Shown: piece after piece, positions 39,401 to 51,400 of the stretch | Layout of the letters: every line of letters begins with the position of its first letter | Numbering within the stretch: the first letter of the stretch is position 1 | Assembly: GCA_035578175.1 (NCBI GenBank) | Contig: JAQMRL010000002.1 | Coordinates: 79,447,325 to 79,511,324, forward strand | DNA length: 64,000 nucleotides | Direction of reading: 5' to 3' | Origin: Catonia carolina | Taxonomy: Eukaryota; Arthropoda; Insecta; Hemiptera; Achilidae | Translations under genes and position numbers: made by a program | The notes under the pieces: generated by a model | Seen by the model: the letters and a program-made list of their open reading frames with translations, nothing else | Told to the model about the DNA's origin: nothing | Databases searched by the model: none

Positions 39401-42400
39401 TTTTACACGGACTCCCAATGCTTTCCTTTCAGCTCTCTCTCTCTTTAGTCGGGGAAATAAACAACCGCCGCACAGACCCAAGTTGGGACTGTAAGGGGGC
39501 TGGGGGACCACCGAGGTGTTGCTTTGGGCCAGGAAGTTGTCTTCAGTCAACACTTTTGGAACAAGCATCGTGCAGACTTGTGCATGTGCAGATCCTTGAT
39601 CACTATCCCATGTACCGCAAATGTGGACATGTGTAAGGTGTCAGCAATGTGCTGGATGCTTAATCGATGGTTGGAACAAAATCTTTACGGACACGATTCA
39701 CGTTGTCATCGGTTCTGGCTGTTGTTGGGCGTCCAGAACAAGGTTCATCGGCGACCTCCTCCCAGCCCTCCATGAACACCTTGTGCCAACTCTCGGACTG
39801 TGATCTTGAAATGCAGTCATCTTTGATGGCCTTTTGAAGCATCTGGAATGTTTCGGTTGTATTCTTTCCAAGCCGAACGCAAAACTTGATGGTGTGTCTT
39901 ACTGTTCAAGCGAACTCTCCATCACGCCGTGTTACAAAGTCGAAAAACACACTTCACGCAGACACATCTTTCCGCTCAGACAGTTTGGAGCAAATTGGCA
40001 ACCGACTGCGTTGAAAGGGCAGAACCCTCACCACATTTCCTGACCGGTTTCACCAAGCTAGGATGGATAGTCGCGTCACAATAAAATCATGTGCATTACT
40101 TTCATTATGGACCATAACCCTTTCCAATCGACTGTCAGATGTGACCCAACACAGTAATATTCCCATTAAAATTGTATGTCTCGTCCCACCCGCTTCTATT
40201 TTCACAGGTAATTTTAAATGAAAACAAAGTTGCTTTAATGTGCTGGCCTCTACTGGATGTTTTAACAATTACTTCCTGTAGTTTTCAATTGTTGGCAACT
40301 AACGATTACCGATTTATATATGGAATTGATTCAATTGATGTCGCCGTAACAAACAAACAAACCTGATTTAGTTGTCAAAATGTGTAGTATAGTTTGCATT
40401 ATATTGTGTCATTATTTTTAAGTTGATCAGTTAATTAAAAAATAAATTAATGCATCCCTGCAGCTTGAAATTAATTCTATTTCATATAATAAATTTCACT
40501 AACCTTTTGTTTGTTACTTACTTGTGTTTCAGTGGATCCACCATTGTTAGTGTATATAATATAATTTGAAACTAAAAAATTTAAAAAATCCATAAAAGAT
40601 GTTACATCTTCAATAGATTTTAATCTATAGATTAGAAGAACTCAATTTTAAATCAGTTTAATACAGATGACTGAAGATGTAACATCTTCTATAGATTTTT
40701 TAATTTTTTTAGTTTAAAATGATATTATTATATACACTAATGATGGTGGATCCACTGAAATACATTTAAGTAACAAATAGCAAATATCAAGGCAAAGGTT
40801 AGTGAAATTTATTGATCAGTGAATATTTTTACGCAGTTTTAGGTGAATTTTTGCATGTTTTCATTTGATACATTCTCATAGTTAAGTTTATCTGTTTTTT
40901 TTGTTTTAAGTTAAATTTTGTTTTATAAATTAATATTTAAAATTGTGCTGCACTAGGATTATTTAATAGTGTCAGACGGATTGTAATAAGATTTATTTTC
41001 ATGAAGTACCCTATATGTCACCATATTCATAAATTTGTTTAATTAGAATGAAAATGTATCATAATTTTGATATTACATTGACATAAATAAATCTTTATAA
41101 TGCATCCTGCAGTTTGAAATATTTCTATTTCATATAATGAATTAATATAATAATTTTACTAACCTTCTTTTTAAACTGCGTCACCTTTATTTTATTCCTA
41201 CTTACTTGTGTTTCGGTGGATCCACCATCATCAGAGTAAATAAAAAATTGAAACTAAAAATTTTTTTCCATTTATTTAAAATTTACAGAAGATGATACAT
41301 CTTCAGTCACTTGTATAAAACTTGAGAAAAAAAAAAGAAAAAAAAAAAATTTTAGTTTCAATTTTTTATTTACTCTGATGATGGTGGATCCACCGAAACA
41401 CGTGTAAGTAGGAATAAAATAAAGGTGACACAGTTTAAAAAGAAGGTTAGTGAAATTATTATATTAATTCATTATATGAAATACATACATTGACATATTT
41501 GTGGATCTGTACTATTTGTTGAAGGCTGATGAGCTGTGAACGTATGCATGGCCCCCCTCCCCCCCACCCACTTTATAGCTAGCCAATCACTTGCCAGCAA
41601 CGTTACCAACACTTGCTCTTGTAGCTCTATTAAATATTTTGTCAGCCTTATTTTTGGTCTTTCAATAATAATTATAATCTACAAACATACAATCAGCGGA
41701 TTATGTTATAAAGTATTGCATATTAACACGCTCTATAATCGATGTGTTCAGTACGAGATGCTAGACGAGAGTGAACTATTGCAGCTATTATACACATGCT
41801 TGCTTGCGCGCGTAATGTCAGCTACAATCTGACAAAGCTGGTAAACGTTCGGATAGTTCTAAACGTGTGGAACAGCAGAGCTCATCGACCGTGAAAAAGC
41901 ATAGTAATATAGGGTGATTCAAAAAGAGCGCCGGTTTTGATATATCAAATTAAGAGATTTATTTTATTGAAAAACTGAAAATAAATACATCAACAAGTTC
42001 ACCTTACCTTCCGATTTCATGTATGAAAAATGATGTCATGCATGTGTCCTCCTCTACTGCGCTGGCACGCATCAACTCTGTCCATGAAATTGGATATTAC
42101 TGCACGACAAGTTTCGACTATGTGGGACAAGTTTCCATATGTGGGGTTTTCTAAACCCCACATACGGCAGTTCTGTTTATTAACAAAACCGTTTAAGTGG
42201 AAGTGCGCCTCATCACTGAAAATGATTTTGTTTGCGAAGGTGTCATCATCCTGCCGTTTTCTCAATACCCAGTCAACAAACTGTCGTCTCTTCTGGTGGT
42301 CTGCCACTTTCAAATGTTGCGTCAACTGAATTTTATACGGGTGATATTGGAGATCGTACCGAAGAATTCTCCGTACAGAAGAACATCTTAAACCCAATTG

Positions 42401-45400
42401 TTGAGAACGGCGACGTATTGATTTTGCTGGGCTAACAGCCACACTGTCACGAACCAACGCAACGTTCTGCTCAGTTCGGCCAGAACGACGACGTCCAGAA
42501 CTTTTAAGGTCGACTGTTGAACCCGTCTCAAAAAACTTTTTCATGAGCCTGCGAACTGTTGATTCATTCGGTGCTTCATACGTCCTAGAGTACCGCGAAG
42601 TCGCCTGACAGTAGCCGCATAACTCTTTCCACTCTGGTAAAATGTTTTGACGATTAACACTCGTTGCGCAATAGTAAACTTCTCCATGGTTAGACAGAGA
42701 CTGCGAGAGTATTACACTGCGAACAAGAGAAACTACAACTGAATCGTCAATCGGAATGTTCTCCGAAATAGAAATGAGGTCAAACAATGTTGCCAACCGA
42801 TAAACAAAAATTTACCAGCCGTTTAAAAACCGGCGCTCTTTTTGAATCACCCTATACAACTCTTTCTGTTTGTAGGTGGAGCTGAATAATAAGCTGACTG
42901 AAACTCTTGAGGAATATACCGGACGAGTGTTGGAATTAGAAAGGACTATTGAACGTCTTGAAGCAGATCGACCTGATGCTGGTCTTCTTCAAGCCGCAAT
43001 TGAAAGTGATAAGGTACACTTTACTAGTTACATTTTTTTCTGTTTGTAGTTTGCTAATTTAGTTTTTGTTCAGTTACTAAGTCTATACAGTTCAGCCGTT
43101 CTTAGTTTGCTCCTAGTGTCAACAAACAAAAGCCACCTACTACAGGGTGCACGCTAGAGTCTACGACTTTACGGATGTCGTATTCCTATTAAGTTAACTA
43201 TTTTTTAAATTATAAGTACTTGAAAGTACTAAAAACATCAGTCATGATATGACGTAGGCCTAACAATGTCATTTATAAAAATACTTTTAAAAGTATTTTG
43301 TATTTAAATACTTTTGAAAGTATTTTATTGTTACTTTTTAATCAGCAAGTACAGATTTTGATATAATGCGCATGCTCAGTGACGTCATTATTTGTTTACT
43401 TAAGGAGCAAACTTAGAGAGGCTGGACTTTAGTTATTTGCTTATCAAATTTATATGTATATATTCATCTGAGGATTTACAGCCCCACCCAGGTACAGTCA
43501 GCTTTTTCCAAAATGAAGCTCTTTGAGTGCAGATCTGCCATCATCCATTGTTATTTTTTACTTTCTCTTGCCTATATGAATATATAGGAAGGAAAGTATT
43601 GTTTTCATGTCGATTTTTCGAAATCGAGTTTTCACCGGATCTATACGTTTTCAGACCCCCTGAACCCAAAAAACATGTTTTTAGCGATTGGTCTGTGTGT
43701 GTGTGTGTGTGTGTGTGTGAACAGAATATCTCAAGAACGGAACATCGTACGAACTTGAAACTTGAAACTTAAGTTACATACCACTACCAGACGCGACCGA
43801 ACATTTTCATCAAAATCGGTCAACCGGAAGTAGTAGTTTATTCGTATAATTTTTCAGTTTTTTGCGATTTTCTCAAAAACTGGTCCTACGATTTTTTTTA
43901 AAATCGCCTATTTTACTCAATTTTTTATTCTCTACAAGATAGGGTAGGCGCCATGTTTGCTGAAATTCTCGGTGAGGCTGTTTTCACGTAAAAACGTTGT
44001 TTTTTGAGATTACAGCTTTAATATAAATTTTAGCGCAAAACTTTATATAATACAAGTTGTAGAGAATTGAAAATTCTACAACTTTTATTTCCAACAATTT
44101 TTTGTATAACGCTTAGTTTAGCGGTAATTTGCGATTTTCTGTTTTTTTTCTCACGAAAATGTGTGAAAAATTGATTTTTTTAAGATTTCGGCCTTAGTAT
44201 GCATTTTACGAAAAAAGTGTATATAATTTAATTTATAGAAAATTAAAAGATCTACAACTTTTATTTGAAGCATTTTTCTCTACAGAGCCTAGTTTAGAGA
44301 GAAAGAGTGATTTTCCGTATTTCTAAGCCAAACTGAGGTTGATTTTCATTTTGCATCATTCACTCATGATTAAAATAAGGTTATGTTTGTTGAGGTTAGT
44401 TTTTTGTTTATTTCTTATGTTTTATTACTAATGTTAGGTTTATTATTAATTATTTGCATTGGCAAGAGAAAGTTGTGTGAGTGTTTCACACTAGATTTTT
44501 TTCCAAAATGAAGCTCTTTGAGTGCAGATCTGCCATCATCCATTGTTATTTTTTTTCAATAGTAACCACTTTTTGTTATCTCTCGTAGTTTCTGACGTCT
44601 GGATGTGACGGACGGACTGACGTCAGAAAATGATTGATGAAATTCAATTCTAAAAATCTGGTGTGAAACACTCACACAACTTTCTCTTGCCAATGCAAAT
44701 AATTAACAATAAACCTAACATTAGTATTAAAACATTAGAAATGAACAAAAACTAACCTCAAAAACATAACCTTATTTTAATCATGAGTGAATGACGTAAA
44801 ATGACAATCGAACTCAGTTTGGCTTAAAAATACGGAAAATCACTCTTTCACGCCAAACTAGGCTCTGTAGAGAAAAATGCTCTAAACAAAAGTTGTAGAT
44901 CTTTTAATTTTCTATAAATTTAATTATATACACTTTTGTCGTAAAATGCATACTAAGGCCGAAATGTTAAAAAAATCGATTTTTCTCACGTTTTCGTGAG
45001 AAAAAAAAACAGAAAATTGCAAATTACCTCTAAACTAAGCGTTATACAAAAAAATGTTTGAAATAAAAGTTGTAGGTTTTTAAATTCTCTACAACTTTTA
45101 TTATAGAAGTTTTTGCGCTAAAATTTATATTAAAGCCGTAATCTTAAAAAAACAACGTTTTTACGTGAAAACAGCCTCACCGAGAATTTCAGCAAACATG
45201 GCGCCTACCCTATCTTGTAGAGAATAAAAAATTGAGTAAAATAGGCGATTTTAAAAAAAATCGTAGGACCAGTTTTTGAGAAAATCGCAAAAAACTGAAA
45301 AATTATACGAATAAACTACTACTTCCGGTTGACCGATTTTGATGAAAATGTTCGTGTCGCGTCCGGTATGGGTATGTAACTTAAGTTTCAATTTTTAAGT

Positions 45401-45451
45401 TCGTACGATGTTCCGTTCTTGAGATATTCTGTTCACACACACACACACACA

Positions 45452-45486
<35 letters not shown>

Positions 45487-48400
45487 CAATCGCTAAAAAC
45501 ATGTTTTTTGGGTTCAGGGGGTCTGAAAACGTATAGATCCGGTGAAAACTCGATTTCGAAAAATCGACATGAAAACAATACTTTCCTTCCTATATATTCA
45601 TATAGGCAAGAGAAAGTAAAAATTGCCACCATTAAAATTAATTCAGTATTTGGAATAGTTCAGCTTCGTGAACACTAGTCATTGTCATTTAAAATTATAA
45701 CAAGACTCAGGATACATTTTAATAATTTATTTATTTTTTTAAATTTATTTATTTAAAGTTTCATTAACTGCTTGGTCATTAGCAACTACTGTGAATTACG
45801 TAACGTTAACAGTGGGATTTGACACGTGAAAATTTCCTGACCCTGGCCGGGAATCAAACCCAGGATCTCTGCGTGGCAGGCCAATGCGCTAACCACTACG
45901 CTATGGAGGTGGCCAAATTTTAATAATTTATTCATTAATTTTTTGCAGGTTGCTGCTTCGAGAGCGATCGCTCAAAATACAGATTTAAAAAAGCAACTGG
46001 AAGAATTACAAGATGCTTTCATTAAACTGGTCAGTATGATTTATCTGTAATTTTTTTTTTTATACCTTATTTGTGTACGTTGCAATGTGTTAAATTTAGA
46101 ACAATAAGCAACCCCATGACCCAATGAGATGAGAATGATGTGTATGACGTGTAAATGACACTGTGTAGTCTTGTGCAGACTGAGAGAGTATGGTTAATAG
46201 AACCCCGACCATCAAAGTACACCGGCAACCACTGTCTAGTATTCAAATCCGTATAAAAGTAACTACCTTTATTAATTAGGATTTGAACCAGGAACCTTCG
46301 TCTCCAAAAATCAGCTGTTAAACAGCTGATTTTGGCGACAACTTTACCTCTAGATCAACCCGGTGGGTCATCTATAATTAACTCTTAATTTTTTGTACCC
46401 CAGTTTCATAACAACATGTGTAAAATAAGAATTTTTAAATAGTTGAATTATGATAAATGTATTGCTCATGTAAGCTGAAGCTCTTGAATGTTTGACATGA
46501 AAAATTAAATTTATTGACTTTTTATTTTCACTCTCTGTTGTTAAGGTTAAAGTCATCAGCTGAAAGTCTGGTTTGAACCTCTAGAGGCTTTACTCTAGAA
46601 GTAAAACGAGGACTGAGGCGGTTTATTATTGCCTTACTCACTGAGTGGAAAAGTATGCTTATCAGCATGCCAGGCCCTCTGAAAAGTATCTACTTTCTAC
46701 TCTAAAAATAACACGTTCGCTTCATTCACCACAAGGTCTGGGTGTATAATGAACTTCATTACTCTCAAAGGAGATAATAAATTGTGACTATACTATTTGT
46801 TCAAGGGTGATGAGCTCTCTTTACATATGCATTGCCCCCCTCCCCCACCCACCCACTTCATAGCTAGCCAATGTTTTGGGAGCAACGTTACCAATACGTG
46901 CTCTTGTAGCTCTGTTATATATTTCATCAGCCATTTTTTTTTGTCTTTCAATAACAATTGCAGCCTATGAACATACACCCAGATGATTATGTTATAAAGT
47001 ATTGCATGTTTTTACTTTCTCTTGCCTATATGAATATATAGGAAGGAAAGTATTGTTTTCATGTCGATTTTTCGAAATCGAGTTTTCACCGGATCTATAC
47101 GTTTTCAGACCCCCTGAACCCAAAAAACATGTTTTTAGCGATTGGTCTGTGTGTGTGTGTGTGTGAACAGAATATCTCAAGAACGGAACATCGTACGAAC
47201 TTGAAACTTGAAACTTAAGTTACATACCACTACCGGACGCGACACGAACATTTTCATCAAAATCGGTCAACCAGAAGTAGTAGTTTATTCGTATAATTTT
47301 TCAGTTTTTTGCGATTTTCTCAAAAACTGGTCCTACGATTTGTTTTAAAATCGCCTATTTTACTCAATTTTTTATTCTCTACCAGATAATGTAGGCGCCA
47401 TGTTTGCTGAAATTCTCGGTGAGGCTGTTTTCACGTAAAAACGTTGTTTTTTTAAGATTACGGCTTTAATATAAATTTTAGCGCAAAAACTTATATAATA
47501 AAAGTTGTAGAGAATTTAAAATTCTACAACTTCTGTTTCAAACATTTTTTTGTATAACGCTTAGTTTAGCGGTAATTTGCGATTTTCTGTTTTTTTTCTC
47601 ACGAAAACGTGAGAAAAATCGATTTTTTTAACATTTCGGTCTTAGTATGCATTTTACGACAAAAGTGTATATAATTAAATTTATAGAAAATTAAAAGATC
47701 TACAACTTTTGTTTAGAGCATTTTTCTCTACAGAGCCTAGTTTAGCGTGAAAGCGTGATTTTCCGTATTTTTAAGCCAAACTGAGTTCGATTGTCATTTT
47801 GCGTTATTCACTCATGATTAAAATAAGGTTATGTTTTTGAGGTTAGTTTTTGTTCATTTCTAATGTTTTAATACTAATGTTAGGTTTATTGTTAATTATT
47901 TGCATTGGCAAGAGAAAGTTGTGTGAGTGTTTCACACCAGACTTTTTTGTCTTTCAATAACAATTGCAGCCTATGAACATACACCCAGATGATTATGTTA
48001 TAAAGTATTGCATGTTTTTTTTTTTTGTCATCAGTCTCTCGACTGGTTTGATGCAGTTCTCCAACCTGTTCTATCTTGCGCAAGTCGTTTCATATCTACA
48101 TACCTGTAACACCCTACATCTTTTGTAATTTGCTTTATATATTCTAATCTTTGCCTTCCTCTACAATTTACTCCCTCAATGTTACCCTCCATTATTGATA
48201 GCCCAATACCTGGATATCTTAGGATATGCCCCACTAGCCTATCCCTTCTTTTGGTAAGATGCTTCCATATACCGTATATCCCGGCGTACAAGTCGACCCG
48301 GCGTATAAGTCGAACCTAATTTTGAAGAGTGTTTTTGTTGATTTAAGCAAGACCCGTTGTATAAGTCGAATCCGAAAAGTAAGGTACCGGTAATTCATAC

Positions 48401-51400
48401 GAAGTTTATTTTGATAACCCACTGGTACGTCAGATTATTTAAAAACGACTCTTTAATTAGCCATCTGTTCTACACAATGAATGAAAATACCTAGCTACTA
48501 GGTTTTGATAGATAGGTATAAGATTATACATTTCAGTTTACATTACTATATTTATTTTGGGACAGAAATGGGGAAGTATTATATTGTTGACGAATTCCAC
48601 CTGTCAATCAAAAGGTTTTATGGCTACCTACCTAATGTTACATTTTGGGAATACCCAATATGTCGTGTGAATGACTTTCACAGGCTACTAGTACAGTACA
48701 GTCTATAGGTTATTATTATGTCTTCATTGCCGTGACTACAATCATCGAGTAAGGTTATCCACCTGCTTTCGGTTATTTATTTAGTGCATTTTGTATAGGC
48801 CTATTCGTGCGTGCAATACTACCTGTAGCAATGAGTGCGGTTAAACGAATGAAATACGACTCTTCATTCAAATTAAAAGTTATCGGTTTGGCAAAAACTA
48901 CAAACAACAGTGAAGCGGGTCGTAAGTTCGGTGTTAACGAAAAACTTGTGCGTGATTGGCGGAAAAGTGAAGAAAAGATTAGAGGAATGCCTCGCTCTAA
49001 ATGCGCTATGCGAACAGGAACTGTACTTTGGCCGGAATTAGAGAAACATGTAGTGGAATGGGTGCTTCAAAACCGATTGAGCGGCAATATTATCACACGT
49101 TGCGCAATTCGATTGCATTCAATAAACTGGGCAAAAGATAATCCTGAACACTCGGTAAGTTTCCTGGCAACTAGAAGTTGGTGTAGCCGTTTTATGGATC
49201 GACATAACCTAGTTCTGCGACAAAAAACTAAAATCGCACAAAAACTACCAAAAGATTTAGATAACAAGATTATTAATTTTCATAGATTTGTTATAAACCT
49301 TCGAAAAAAACATGACTATGAGCTGGCTAACATTGGAAATATGGACGAAACGCCGCTGAATTTTGACATGCCTGGTAATCGCACAGTGAACGTAAAAGGT
49401 GAACATTCGGTAATTGTTAAAACAACTGGACACGAAAAAACTCGTTTTACTGTGGTTCTTTCATGTATGGCAGACGGAACAAAACTTAAGCCTTTGGTTA
49501 TTTTTAAGCGAAAAATTAGGCCAAAAATTAAATTTCCATCAGGCATAATAGTACATTTCCAAGAAAAGGGGTGGATGGATGAGGCCGGTATTGACATTTG
49601 GGTAAAAAATATTTGGAATAGGCGACCTGGTGGTTTAAGAAAGAAAAAAAGCTTATTGGTGTGGGACATGTTTCGTGCGCATCTAACGGAAAAAACAAAA
49701 AAAAATTTAAAGGACGAAAATACGGATACATGTGTAATCCCGGGTGGACTTACGTCAGTGCTACAACCATTGGATGTTAGTTTAAACAAGCCATTTAAAA
49801 GTGCAGTTTATCGGGAGTGGAATAAATGGATGGCTATTGGAGAGAAAAGTTTTACTCCGGGCGGAAATATGCGTCCTGCGTCTTTAGACATTATTTGCCA
49901 GTGGGTAATTACAGCTTGGGATGAAGTGAAAATACAAACTGTGGTAAAATCATTTAAAAAATGCGGGATATCTAACGCTTTAGATTCATCAGAAGACGAC
50001 GTACTGTGGGACGTAGGTGACGACGATGACGATACTGACAAGGATAGTGATGAAGCAAGGGAAGACTTGTGGGATCCATATGACGCTGCAGGAATAGACA
50101 ATGGAGAGTCAGAAATTTCTGACACGGATCTATAACTGTATGTATTTTATGATACCTACCTAGGTAATTTTTTATTCTATTACTTTTTCTTTTAAAAAGA
50201 ATATAGTTACGTATTTCTAACGAATATAGTGTTATGTAGTTACTTATTTCAGTTAAGTACCTCAGTGTATTTTGTTTCTCAGTCAACTACCCTGAACTTT
50301 AAAAAATTAAATTTCGTAGACCCGGTGTATAAGTCGACCTCTGTTTTTTAAACATATATTTTGCTTCTGAAACCTCGACTTATACGCCGGGATATACGGT
50401 ACTTCTTTTTTCATCCACTCGCCTAAGAACCTCTAAATTACTTATTTTGTCCACCCACCTAATCTTTAACATTTTCCTATAACACCACATTTCAAAAGCT
50501 TCTATCCTCTTCCGTTCTACAGCCCCTATCACCCACGTTTCACTTCCGTTTAATGGTACACTCCAAACATAATGTTTTAAGAAATTTTTCCTAATCTGTA
50601 AATCAATGTTTGTAGTCAGTAAGCTGTTTTTCATTTCAAAGGCTTTTCTAGCTTGAGCAATTCTACTCTTGATATCACTCGTGCTTCTACCATCCTTTGT
50701 TATTTTACTCCCTAGATAGCAGAATTTCCTAACTTCCTGTATGTTTTCGTTGCCTACTTTTAAATTTCCCATCTCTTCTAAACCACTCTTGCTGCTGCAC
50801 AACACTTTCGTTTTGTTCTTATTAATTTTCATGTAATATAGCATGTTAATATAGCATATCACATGGTCAGCCAATTAAATGACTGAATCATATAAGAACA
50901 GAAGAGGTAGAGGTGTAAAAGACACTAATCAGAGTTATCTCCTCTGAAAGTAATGAATTTCATTGTACAGCCAGACCCTGTGGTGAATGAAGTGAAGGTG
51001 TCATTTACAGAGTGGAAAATATGTGCTTTTCAGAGGGCCTGGCATGCTGATAAGCGTACTTTTCCACTCAGTGAGGAAGGCAATGGTAAACCACCTCACT
51101 TCTCGTTTTACTTAGTAAAACCTCTACAGGTTCCAACCAGCCTTTCGGCTGTTGACCTAAACAACAACAACAGCATGTTAACACACTCTATAATCGATGT
51201 GTTGAGTATGAGATGCAAGACACGAGTGAACTACTGCAGCTCTTATATGCATGCATTCACATAATGTTTGTCAGGCTGATACTTTCGTACAATTTGACAA
51301 CGGTGGCAAACGTTCTGATTGGTCAAAACATGTGAAACAGCAGAGCTCATTAACGGTGAAAATCATTAAAGTATCTTTTACATGTGTACTTCTTCTGTTG

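Larger units (their letters stand above)
48020..50860 (-). mobile_element. LINE 3' fragment, split by pogo element
   Basis: The minus strand enters at about 50860: MKINKNKTKVLCSSKSGLEE, VRKFCYLGSKITKDGRSTSD, LKHYVWSVPLNGSETWV. After the pogo insertion (48272-50399) it continues IWKHLTKRRDRLVGHILRYP to LAQDRTGWR. It ends in the same 3' UTR as the copy at 26180 and a poly-A (plus T run, 48015-48025). Confidence 0.85.

Noticed and set aside
45842..45916. tRNA gene on the minus strand
   Set aside because: The tRNA-like head belongs to a 185-bp unit with 16-bp direct target repeats, so it is a SINE.
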